Assembly: GCA_026386995.1 (NCBI GenBank)
Contig: JAPLMO010000432.1
Span: forward strand, 1-13,262
From: Planctomycetota bacterium
Lineage (GTDB): Bacteria; Planctomycetota; Phycisphaerae; FEN-1346
Reading direction: 5' to 3'
DNA: 13,262 nucleotides
Shown here one piece after another: positions 8,425 through 13,262 of the stretch. Every line of letters begins with the position of its first letter. Positions within the stretch are counted from its first letter, which is position 1. The position numbers were made by a program, and so were the translations under genes. A model generated the notes under the pieces. It had not been told where the DNA came from and searched no databases. It was given only the letters and a program-made list of their open reading frames with translations.

Positions 8425-8456
8425 CCTAGCCCCCGGTGTATTCACCGGGGGCTAAA
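8425..8456. repeat. TTTAGCC hairpin, copy A (3' of the CreD-family gene)
   Basis: On the minus strand TTTAGCCCCCGGTG, loop AATA, then CACCGGGGGCTAGG: a perfect 12-bp stem (8427-8438 with 8443-8454) and a 4-nt loop. It begins 27 nt beyond the stop of the CreD-family gene, where it could end or protect that transcript, but no T-run follows. It shares the 14+4+14 plan and the TTTAGCC end with the hairpins at 11909-11968. Confidence 0.65.
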
Positions 8457-8482
8457 TAAAGCAAAGGCGAAGGCGCCGCGCC

Positions 8483-9730
8483 TCACGCCGCCGGCCCCTT
8501 CGGCGGGGCGGCCGGGGGCGGCGCGGGCGGCACGCGCGGGGCGGACGCGAACACCTCGCTCCAGTTCACGCGGCCGGTCGTCTGCATCAGCACGAACAGC
8601 GTCACGATCGCGCCGATGACCACCGTCAGGCCCGTGTACCCCTTCCACAAAAACGCATAACTGAAGCCCACCAGGTACACCACCTGCGCCAGGCCGACGT
8701 ACATGACGGCGAACTTCACACCGGCCACCAGGCGCATGTAACTGACCACCAGGAACGTGCTCACGGCCGCGCACACCCAGAACGCCGTCGAGAGCGGCAC
8801 GAGGTCCACCAGGTACGCCAGCAGGATGTGGAAGGCGAAGAACCCCGCCGAGATCAGCAGGTAGTGCATCGGGTGGAGCGGGATTTTCTTCAGCATCACG
8901 ACCGTCACGAGGACCGTGAAGAAGAAGAACAGGCTGACCGGGGCGAAGAAACTCATCCTGGCCGCCACACGGCCGGCCTCGGGCACGGCGGGCATCTCGA
9001 TGCCCATCCGCTGGTTGGCACGCAGGTTGTTGTACTGCCACGCGGCCTTGACGCCCGTGGGCGTCTCCTCGGCCTTCTTGACCGGGCTGATCGAACCTTT
9101 CGGGTAATCTATGTCGCGGAAGTCGGCCGTTGCCGCCATCGTGAAGTTCTGGATGAGCGGAATCCGAGAGCCGTCGGGCTTGGCGGTGGCGTATTCCCAG
9201 CGGTCGCGGCCGCGCGCGGCATACGATATGGCCACCTTGTGCGGCTGGCCGTCGGCGGGGAAGGGCACTTCCAGCGACGGATTGACGCTTTCGCTCGTCT
9301 CGGCGGCGTAGGGCTTGCCGTCGAGCATCACGACCAGGTCCTCGAAGGTCTTGACCCGCTCGGGCAGCCGGAACACCAGCACGCCGCGCGAATCGGCCGC
9401 GCCGCCGGCCGCCTGCACGCCGTACTCGCCCGAGAACCGGACAGTGTAGGTGCTGAACCACACAAGGCCCATGTATCGCATCTCGTGGGCGAAATCGACC
9501 TTGACGGCGCTGGACTCCGGGTCGGCGGCGACATGGCCGGTCGCGCCGCCGGCCGTTACGACCGGGGCCGTCTGGACGAGCGACGACGGCCCCCACCGCG
9601 CGTTGACCTCCTCGGTGAGCGTCGTGTCGAGCGCCGCCGTGCGGTACTCGATCGTTCCGCCCAGTATCGCCCACGCGATGCTGACCAGGGCGAAGATGCC
9701 GATAATGGCGAAGAATCGCAGACCGGTCAT
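8483..9730 (-). CDS. CreD-family inner membrane protein
   Basis: This 415-aa membrane protein resembles the CreD family (colicin-tolerance/cell-envelope protein of the E. coli CreBC regulon, exact biochemical role unknown). It has one N-terminal membrane segment (about 5-24), a large extracytoplasmic domain (about 25-258) and about five further membrane segments (about 259-280, 287-310, 312-331, 336-358, 363-383). The strongest family likeness is KIPLHPMHYLLISAGFFAF (282-300), matching the CreD LHPMQYLL region, and the ending before VNW (388-390). The C-terminus is a Pro/Ala-rich tail. The ATG at 9730 is chosen because AGGG lies about 6 nt upstream; a TTG at 9745 would add five residues. It follows the possible nuclease gene by 41 nt and is probably the last gene of that operon. 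No creBC two-component pair is present here. Confidence 0.75.
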   Translation of the reverse strand: MTGLRFFAIIGIFALVSIAWAILGGTIEYRTAALDTTLTEEVNARWGPSSLVQTAPVVTAGGATGHVAADPESSAVKVDFAHEMRYMGLVWFSTYTVRFSGEYGVQAAGGAADSRGVLVFRLPERVKTFEDLVVMLDGKPYAAETSESVNPSLEVPFPADGQPHKVAISYAARGRDRWEYATAKPDGSRIPLIQNFTMAATADFRDIDYPKGSISPVKKAEETPTGVKAAWQYNNLRANQRMGIEMPAVPEAGRVAARMSFFAPVSLFFFFTVLVTVVMLKKIPLHPMHYLLISAGFFAFHILLAYLVDLVPLSTAFWVCAAVSTFLVVSYMRLVAGVKFAVMYVGLAQVVYLVGFSYAFLWKGYTGLTVVIGAIVTLFVLMQTTGRVNWSEVFASAPRVPPAPPPAAPPKGPAA

Positions 9731-9771
9731 GAAATACCCTTTCAATCAGTCGCGCGGCGGGCGGTTACCCT

Positions 9772-10377
9772 TCAATCCCCGTTGCGGGGGATGGGCTTGC
9801 CGTCGCGGATGATCACGTCTTTACGCCGGTAAACGGCCTTGTCGCGGAGTTTGGCGGCCGGGTTCTTGACGCCGAAGGTGTGCGTTCGGCCGCCGCCGGC
9901 GGCGCCGGCGCCGCTCTTCTCGTACTTCCAGTCAGTTTTCCCGAGGAACACGACATCGACGCGCCAGATGACGACGGGCTTCTTCGGCTCAAGCGTCTCC
10001 GTCGGGTCCACCAGGTACCGCCACACGATGTGCCAGCCGGGATGATCGTAGTGCGACTGAATGGCCCACGGGCGCTTGCTGGCCTTGCTCTCCAGCGACT
10101 CGTTGGGCGACGGGTTCGGTCCGGCCCCGCGCCGCCGCAGGTCGGGGAACCGCTGCTGGGCGGTGTTGACGTTGCGCACCTTTTCGTGGCCGCTGAACTT
10201 CGCCAAGGCACTGACGCCGAAGTTGCGGACAACGGAGGCGAACCCGCGAGGATTTCTCAGGGCAATCGGCGCGAAGTCGGCCAGTTCGCGCTCCATGTAA
10301 TCCACGGCGCGCCGGACTTGTGCTGTGTTCAAACTTGGCGGAAGATCAACGTCGCAATTGAGGCTGAAACTCTGCAT
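9772..10377 (-). CDS. Unidentified protein, possible PD-(D/E)XK nuclease
   Basis: The product is 201 aa and is not a family I can name with certainty. A PD-(D/E)XK-like pattern is visible: P78-D79 in RFPDL, then E96-S-K98 in SLESKASKRPW, 17 residues further on. It is followed by QSHYDHPGWHIVWRYLVD (107-124), a conserved-looking aromatic block, and a strand VIWRVDVVFLGKT. This arrangement is typical of type II restriction endonucleases and related nucleases, but no methyltransferase is nearby, so a restriction role is unproven. A Gly/Ala stretch (157-163) precedes a basic C-terminus. The ATG at 10377 follows a run of six G by about 7 nt; a TTG at 10392 is the alternative. It lies 45 nt after the 54-aa gene and 41 nt before the CreD-family gene, all on one strand, suggesting shared transcription. 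Confidence 0.5.
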   Translation of the reverse strand: MQSFSLNCDVDLPPSLNTAQVRRAVDYMERELADFAPIALRNPRGFASVVRNFGVSALAKFSGHEKVRNVNTAQQRFPDLRRRGAGPNPSPNESLESKASKRPWAIQSHYDHPGWHIVWRYLVDPTETLEPKKPVVIWRVDVVFLGKTDWKYEKSGAGAAGGGRTHTFGVKNPAAKLRDKAVYRRKDVIIRDGKPIPRNGD

Positions 10378-10422
10378 TACAATACCCCCCAAAACAGGGC
10401 TGCTGTCTACCTTCGCTTCCCC

Positions 10423-10587
10423 TCATCGCTTAGCCTTCTCGCGCTGCCGGGGCGACGCAATCGGATGCCCGCTCTTAGGCTCGCGCTTACGGGCATCCTC
10501 GACCATCGCCCGGATATCGTACTTGAACTTCGCCGCCCGCTTCTGGCGGTGCTTGCGAACCTCGGCCACAATCGGATCTTGCCACAT
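10423..10587 (-). CDS. Small 54-aa 'MWQDPIVAEVRK' protein
   Basis: An ATG at 10587 opens 54 codons ending at TGA (10423-10425). The product begins MWQDPIVAEVRKHRQKRAAK and continues FKYDIRAMVEDARKRE, then a basic tail ending in KAKR. Many bacteria encode short proteins starting MWKDPIVEEVR...FNYD, often next to small toxin-like genes, and the match to that pattern is good. Their function is not settled; some look like antitoxins. It begins 16 nt after the pdxJ stop, with a GAGAGAG stretch upstream as a possible ribosome-binding site. The possible nuclease follows 45 nt later. An antitoxin or accessory role for that neighbour is only an inference from position. Confidence 0.75.
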   Translation of the reverse strand: MWQDPIVAEVRKHRQKRAAKFKYDIRAMVEDARKREPKSGHPIASPRQREKAKR

Positions 10588-10603
10588 GCTACTCTCTCAT
10601 CGA

Positions 10604-11323
10604 CTACGGCGTCTCAATCAGCCTCACCATCTCCCGGACTGCCTTGCGCAGGCCCGTGAAGACCGCGCGGCTGATGATGCTGTGGCCGATGTTCAGTTCC
10701 GTCATGCCCGGAATCTGGGCGATGCGGCGGACGTTCACGTAATTCAGGCCGTGCCCGGCATTGACCGTGAGGCCCTTCGACTGGGCCAGCCGCGCGGCCT
10801 CGGCCACGCGCATGAACTGCCGGTCGCGCTCGTGGCCGTCGGGGGCGTTGGCGTACTCGCCGGTGTGGAACTCCACCGCCTGGGCGCCCACGCGGGCCGA
10901 CGCTTCGACCTCCTCCGGCTTCGGGTCGATGAAGAGGCTGACCGTAATGCCGGCGGCCTTGAGGCTCGCCACGGCCGCGGCGACCTTCGCCTCCTGGCCC
11001 GCGACCGGCAGGCCACCCTCGGTCGTGATCTCCTGGCGGCCCTCCGGCACAAGCGTGGCTTGGTTGGGGCGCACGCGGCAGGCGACCTCGACCATGACGT
11101 CGGTCACGGCCATCTCGAGGTTCAGTTTGACCGTGACGGTTTGCCTGAGGATTTCCAGGTCGCGGTCCTGGATGTGGCGGCGGTCTTCGCGCAGGTGCAG
11201 CGTGATGCAAGTGGCCCCGGCGAGTTCGGCCTCGGCGGCGGCCCAGACCGGGTCGGGCTCCGCTCCGCGACGGGCCTGCCGCAACGTGGCCACGTGGTCG
11301 ATATTTACGCCGAGATGGGGCAT
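10604..11323 (-). CDS. pdxJ: Pyridoxine 5'-phosphate synthase
   Basis: PdxJ joins 1-deoxy-D-xylulose 5-phosphate with 3-amino-2-oxopropyl phosphate to make pyridoxine 5'-phosphate, the last ring-forming step of DXP-dependent vitamin B6 synthesis. The 239-aa product is of normal length, with the family start [16 protein letters not shown] (5-20), [13 protein letters not shown] (43-55) and VNAGHGLNY (187-195). H43, R45, E70 and H191 fall where E. coli has H45, R47, E72 and H193. The ATG at 11323 gives the canonical start, but the ribosome-binding site is weak, so translation may depend on the 84-aa gene that stops 37 nt before it. Transketolase, encoded further along, is linked to the same pathway in some bacteria through erythrose 4-phosphate, but the DXP-dependent branch gene pdxA is not here. 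Confidence 0.95.
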   Translation of the reverse strand: MPHLGVNIDHVATLRQARRGAEPDPVWAAAEAELAGATCITLHLREDRRHIQDRDLEILRQTVTVKLNLEMAVTDVMVEVACRVRPNQATLVPEGRQEITTEGGLPVAGQEAKVAAAVASLKAAGITVSLFIDPKPEEVEASARVGAQAVEFHTGEYANAPDGHERDRQFMRVAEAARLAQSKGLTVNAGHGLNYVNVRRIAQIPGMTELNIGHSIISRAVFTGLRKAVREMVRLIETP

Positions 11324-11360
11324 GGTTATCGGCTCAATCGCCTTGGAGCAAGGCCGGCGC

Positions 11361-11615
11361 TTACGCCTGGCGGTAGCCCAGCATCGTCAGGACGCCGAGT
11401 AGTTCATCTACCGAGATTCGCGCAGCGCCCTTCTGGACTTTGTACTCGTCGATGGCGTCCTGCACCCTTCGGGCGGCGGACGAGAGGGCGGCCGGATCGG
11501 CCGGCGGCGGAAACTGGCGACGATCATCCCTGCGGCGTTCCTGGGCCACAGCGGCGCCAGGGCCCTTGTGCCGACGGTCCGTACCGCTACGGTGCTGCTT
11601 CAAACGCCCGGCCAT
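11361..11615 (-). CDS. Small conserved-looking protein, unknown function
   Basis: The product is 84 aa with two parts. Residues 1-40 are basic, rich in Arg, Gln and Pro and probably disordered ([17 protein letters not shown]...). Residues 44-84 look like two or three helices ([19 protein letters not shown], then [18 protein letters not shown]). The C-terminal pattern DEYK...G...ISVDELLxVLxxLGYR resembles short proteins often annotated as hypothetical in planctomycetes. AAAGGAGA about 6 nt before the ATG at 11615 strongly supports translation. It lies between the 26-aa gene (64-nt gap) and pdxJ (37-nt gap). A nucleic-acid contact through the basic arm is possible, but nothing shows it. Confidence 0.7.
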   Translation of the reverse strand: MAGRLKQHRSGTDRRHKGPGAAVAQERRRDDRRQFPPPADPAALSSAARRVQDAIDEYKVQKGAARISVDELLGVLTMLGYRQA

Positions 11616-11679
11616 GCCCGTCTCCTTTCTCGGTGGAGAAGAGGTTGCCTGCCGGCCTGTCCCTCAGGATGTTGCCGGC

Positions 11680-11760
11680 TTACTGCTTCTTGTGGCGGCG
11701 TTTCCAGCGCATGTGGCGCTTCTTGCTGCCGACTTTGCGGCGGCGTCGAGGCTTGCCCAC
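11680..11760 (-). CDS. 26-aa Arg/Lys-rich protein (ribosomal small-protein type)
   Basis: A GTG at 11760 opens 26 codons ending in TAA (11680-11682). The product begins MGKPRRRRKVGSKKRHMRWK and ends RRHKKQ, with 17 of 26 residues Arg, Lys or His. Its layout (K-R-R-K...SKKRHMRWKRRHKK) resembles the AURKAIP1/COX24-type and other tiny basic ribosomal proteins found in bacteria and mitochondria; that assignment is from pattern only. GGGAGG lies about 7 nt before the start, and a near-consensus promoter ends about 40 nt upstream, so it is the first gene of the pdxJ operon. Standard gene callers with a length cut-off would omit it. Confidence 0.75.
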   Translation of the reverse strand: MGKPRRRRKVGSKKRHMRWKRRHKKQ

Positions 11761-11808
11761 GTAGTGACCTCCCAATGAGTGGATTCGATGAACCGGTTCG
11801 TTTCAAGT

Positions 11809-11837
11809 GTTGTACAGGAAGGAGGGGTTTTTGTCAA
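11809..11837 (-). promoter_or_regulatory. Near-consensus sigma-70-type promoter for the 26-aa/84-aa/pdxJ operon
   Basis: On the minus strand a perfect -35 TTGACA (11832-11837) is followed after exactly 17 bp by TACAAC (11809-11814, 4 of 6). Transcription would start near 11802, about 41 nt before the GTG of the 26-aa gene. This is the best promoter in the window and agrees with the gene order downstream. Confidence 0.65.
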
Positions 11838-11838
11838 C

Positions 11839-11868
11839 GTTCCATTGCGCGCGGTTCCATTGCGCGCG
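11839..11868. repeat. 15-bp direct tandem duplication
   Basis: GTTCCATTGCGCGCG occurs twice without a gap (11839-11853 and 11854-11868). It begins one base upstream of the -35 of the operon promoter, on the side away from the genes, where an activator might bind; it could equally be a simple slippage duplication. Confidence 0.6.
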
Positions 11869-11908
11869 GCCGCAGTTGTGCCCTCGTTCGGCCGTCGCCG
11901 TGCTGTTG

Positions 11909-11968
11909 TTTAGCCGTCGCCGCATACGGCGACGGTTATTATCGCGGCCGTGTGCGGCCGCGGCTAAA
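11909..11968. repeat. Two facing TTTAGCC hairpins (copies B and C)
   Basis: Copy B (plus strand, 11909-11940): TTTAGCCGTCGCCG, loop CATA, CGGCGACGGTTATT. Copy C (minus strand, 11968-11937): TTTAGCCGCGGCCG, loop CACA, CGGCCGCGATAATA. Both follow the 14+4+14 plan of copy A at 8425-8456. B has a 12-bp stem including one G-T pair; C has an 8-bp core stem. Together they form a 60-bp unit bounded by TTTAGCCG and CGGCTAAA. They lie 3' of dprA and may end its transcript. Confidence 0.6.
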
Positions 11969-12034
11969 CGCGCTGCGTCGGTAATCGTGGCCGCGGCTAA
12001 ACGCGCTGCATCGGTAATCGCGGCCGCGGCTAAA
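11954..12034. repeat. 33-bp tandem repeat directly after the dprA stop
   Basis: Read on the minus strand, units start at 12034, 12001 and 11968, exactly 33 bp apart, each opening TTTAGCCGCGGCC. The first two units differ at only two positions (G/A and T/C); the third matches for about 15 nt and then becomes hairpin copy C. The first unit begins at the base after the dprA TAG. Units one and two lack the second half of the stem. Confidence 0.8.
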
Positions 12035-13210
12035 CTACGTCGAGCGCCGCATGGCGAACCGGCCGCCCGGCAGGGCTCGCACGAAACCCTTGAGTTCCAG
12101 CAGCGTCATCGCCCCCGACACCTTGGCCGGTGCCAGGCCCGAGCGCTGGATGAGCACGTCGAGGGCCAGCGGCTCGCTGTCCATCACTGCCACGAGGCGC
12201 GATTCGTCATCCGAGAGGGCGGCCTTCAGGCCCAGCGTCTGCTGGCGCGGGGCGGCCGGTCGGGGGCCTTCGCTCGCATCGTCGGCGCCCGGCCCAGCGC
12301 CTGCCGCCGGCTGCTCGGCTGGCGCGGCGATGCCGAGGTCCGGGAACTCGTCGAGCACGTCCGCGACGGACTCAACCAGTTTCGCCCCATCGCGGATAAG
12401 GCCGTGGACGCCTGCCGCGCCGGGGGCGTCCACGCGGTTGGGCACGGCGAAGACTTCCTTTCCGATCTCGGCCGCAAGGCGGGCCGTGATGAGCGACCCC
12501 GATTGCTTGCCGGCCTCGACGACGATGACGCCGAGGGCGAGTGCGGCGATGATGCGGTTGCGGCGGGGGAAGTTCTCGGGCGCCTCGTGCACGTCCATTG
12601 CAAACTCGCTCACCAGCGCCCCGCGTCCGACGACTGCCTCCGCGAGTTTTTTGTTCTCCGGCGGATACAGCCGCGAAAGGCCGTTGCCGAGGACCGCGAT
12701 CGTGCGCCCCCCCGCCGCCAGCGCCGCCTGGTGCGCCGCCGAGTCTATGCCGCGCGCAAGGCCCGAGACGATCGTAAACCCCGCCCTCGCGAGGCCCGCC
12801 GCCAGCCGCTCCGCCTGGTCCTGCCAGTAGAGGCTACACTTGCGCATGCCGACGACGGCCATGGCCTGGGCGTCCTCCGGCACGAGCGTTCCCTTGACGT
12901 AAAGGACGGGCGGTGCGTCGGTCAGGTACGTGAGGGCGATGGGGTACTCCGGCTCGCCTCGGATGATGATGCGGACGCCGGCGGCCTCGGCCTTAGCCCA
13001 CTCGGCCCGGGGGTCGGCGGCGGCGATGGCCTCGCGCATCTTGGCGGCGGAGTCGCGGCCGATGCCGCGGATCTCCGCGAGGGCCGCAGCGCTCGCTTCG
13101 GTCGCAGCGAGGGCCGAGCCGAAGTGCTCCGTCAGGGCGCCAAACAAACGCGGGCCGATGCCGGTCGTGAGGTGCAGCCGCAGCGCCGCAAGATGTTCGT
13201 CGTGGTCCAT
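12035..13210 (-). CDS. dprA: DNA-processing protein DprA (Smf)
   Basis: DprA binds incoming single-stranded DNA during natural transformation and loads RecA; homologues also occur in non-competent bacteria. The 391-aa product has an N-terminal helix-hairpin-helix-like region (about 1-65, LTTGIGPRLFG and IRGIGRDSAAK), the Rossmann-type DprA core (about 80-290) and a C-terminal winged-helix-like domain (about 328-388) after a Pro/Ala linker (295-322). Core motifs are AVVGMRKCS (118-126, usually VGxR), SGLARGIDSAAHQAAL (149-164), LGNGLSRLYPPEN (174-186), FPRRNRIIAALA (214-225) and SGSLITARLA (237-246). The ATG at 13210 has AAGGG 3 nt upstream and a G-run further up. It starts 15 nt after the stop of the upstream partial gene. 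No comE or pil genes are in the window, so competence itself is not shown. Confidence 0.95.
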   Translation of the reverse strand: MDHDEHLAALRLHLTTGIGPRLFGALTEHFGSALAATEASAAALAEIRGIGRDSAAKMREAIAAADPRAEWAKAEAAGVRIIIRGEPEYPIALTYLTDAPPVLYVKGTLVPEDAQAMAVVGMRKCSLYWQDQAERLAAGLARAGFTIVSGLARGIDSAAHQAALAAGGRTIAVLGNGLSRLYPPENKKLAEAVVGRGALVSEFAMDVHEAPENFPRRNRIIAALALGVIVVEAGKQSGSLITARLAAEIGKEVFAVPNRVDAPGAAGVHGLIRDGAKLVESVADVLDEFPDLGIAAPAEQPAAGAGPGADDASEGPRPAAPRQQTLGLKAALSDDESRLVAVMDSEPLALDVLIQRSGLAPAKVSGAMTLLELKGFVRALPGGRFAMRRST

Positions 13211-13225
13211 GCGCCCTTGCCCCCA

Positions 13226-13262
13226 CTACAGGCTGACGATCATCGAGCGTTCGAGCCCCGAG
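13226..13262 (-). CDS. C-terminal end of an unidentified protein (partial)
   Basis: Immediately upstream of dprA an open frame runs in from the right edge and ends with SGLERSMIVSL and a TAG (13226-13228). The 15-nt spacing to dprA and shared strand suggest co-transcription. Eleven residues are too few to name the protein, and the frame itself is inferred only from the tight spacing. Confidence 0.35.
   Translation of the reverse strand, partial: SGLERSMIVSL

Noticed and set aside
8248..8445. 65-aa minus-strand open frame in the tkt upstream spacer
   Set aside because: It has no recognisable family, no good ribosome-binding site, and overlaps the stem-loop, the possible promoter and hairpin A.
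8425..8456. Perfect 12-bp hairpin as a classical intrinsic terminator
   Set aside because: No T-run follows the stem in the direction of transcription; it is kept as a repeat with only a possible transcript-end role.
11954..12034. 33-bp periodic repeats as a CRISPR array
   Set aside because: The units are contiguous with no variable spacers between them and no cas genes are nearby.

Overview
The window is GC-rich, gene-dense bacterial chromosome. Several details point to Planctomycetota, perhaps a Phycisphaerae-like lineage: a Tat leader typical of planctomycete Gfo/Idh/MocA oxidoreductases, a membrane-anchored double zinc-ribbon protein, a tiny Arg/Lys-rich ribosomal-type protein, a 54-aa 'MWQDPIVAEVRKHR' protein, and many short palindromic repeats between genes. 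This assignment comes from motif recognition; there is no rRNA in the window and no search was run.

Layout. Bases 1-760 hold the tail of an unknown plus-strand gene (2-154), a truncated Tat-leader remnant on the minus strand (193-402), a strong hairpin (473-506), and a 124-bp MITE-like palindromic element with a perfect 8-bp target duplication (547-686). A plus-strand cluster follows: dapA (lysine and diaminopimelate synthesis), a membrane histidine kinase with a CxxCH haem motif in its sensor domain (8 nt after dapA), and a zinc-ribbon membrane protein. This cluster meets a long minus-strand series end to end at about 4468-4496.

Read in the direction of transcription (right to left), the minus strand carries: the tail of an unknown gene (13226-13262); dprA (DNA uptake and transformation); a repeat-rich spacer (11839-12034); a well-formed promoter (TTGACA, 17 bp, TACAAC); then a close-packed row of a 26-aa basic protein, an 84-aa conserved-looking protein, pdxJ (vitamin B6), a 54-aa protein, a 201-aa possible PD-(D/E)XK nuclease and a CreD-family membrane protein. 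After a 390-nt repeat-bearing spacer come tkt (transketolase) and guaB (IMP dehydrogenase), separated by another palindromic element. Two of the small genes (26 and 54 codons) are short enough to be missed by ordinary ORF calling.

Most genes are housekeeping: DapA, PdxJ, Tkt and GuaB serve amino-acid, cofactor, pentose and purine metabolism. The unusual content lies between the genes. At least four kinds of palindromic repeat are present: the 124-bp element with target duplication, a 79-bp double hairpin, a TGTCATTCTGAG-type palindrome, and a family of 32-nt hairpins starting TTTAGCC. One of the last has been amplified as a 33-bp tandem repeat immediately after the dprA stop codon. I see no CRISPR array, tRNA, rRNA, transposase gene or clear defence island.
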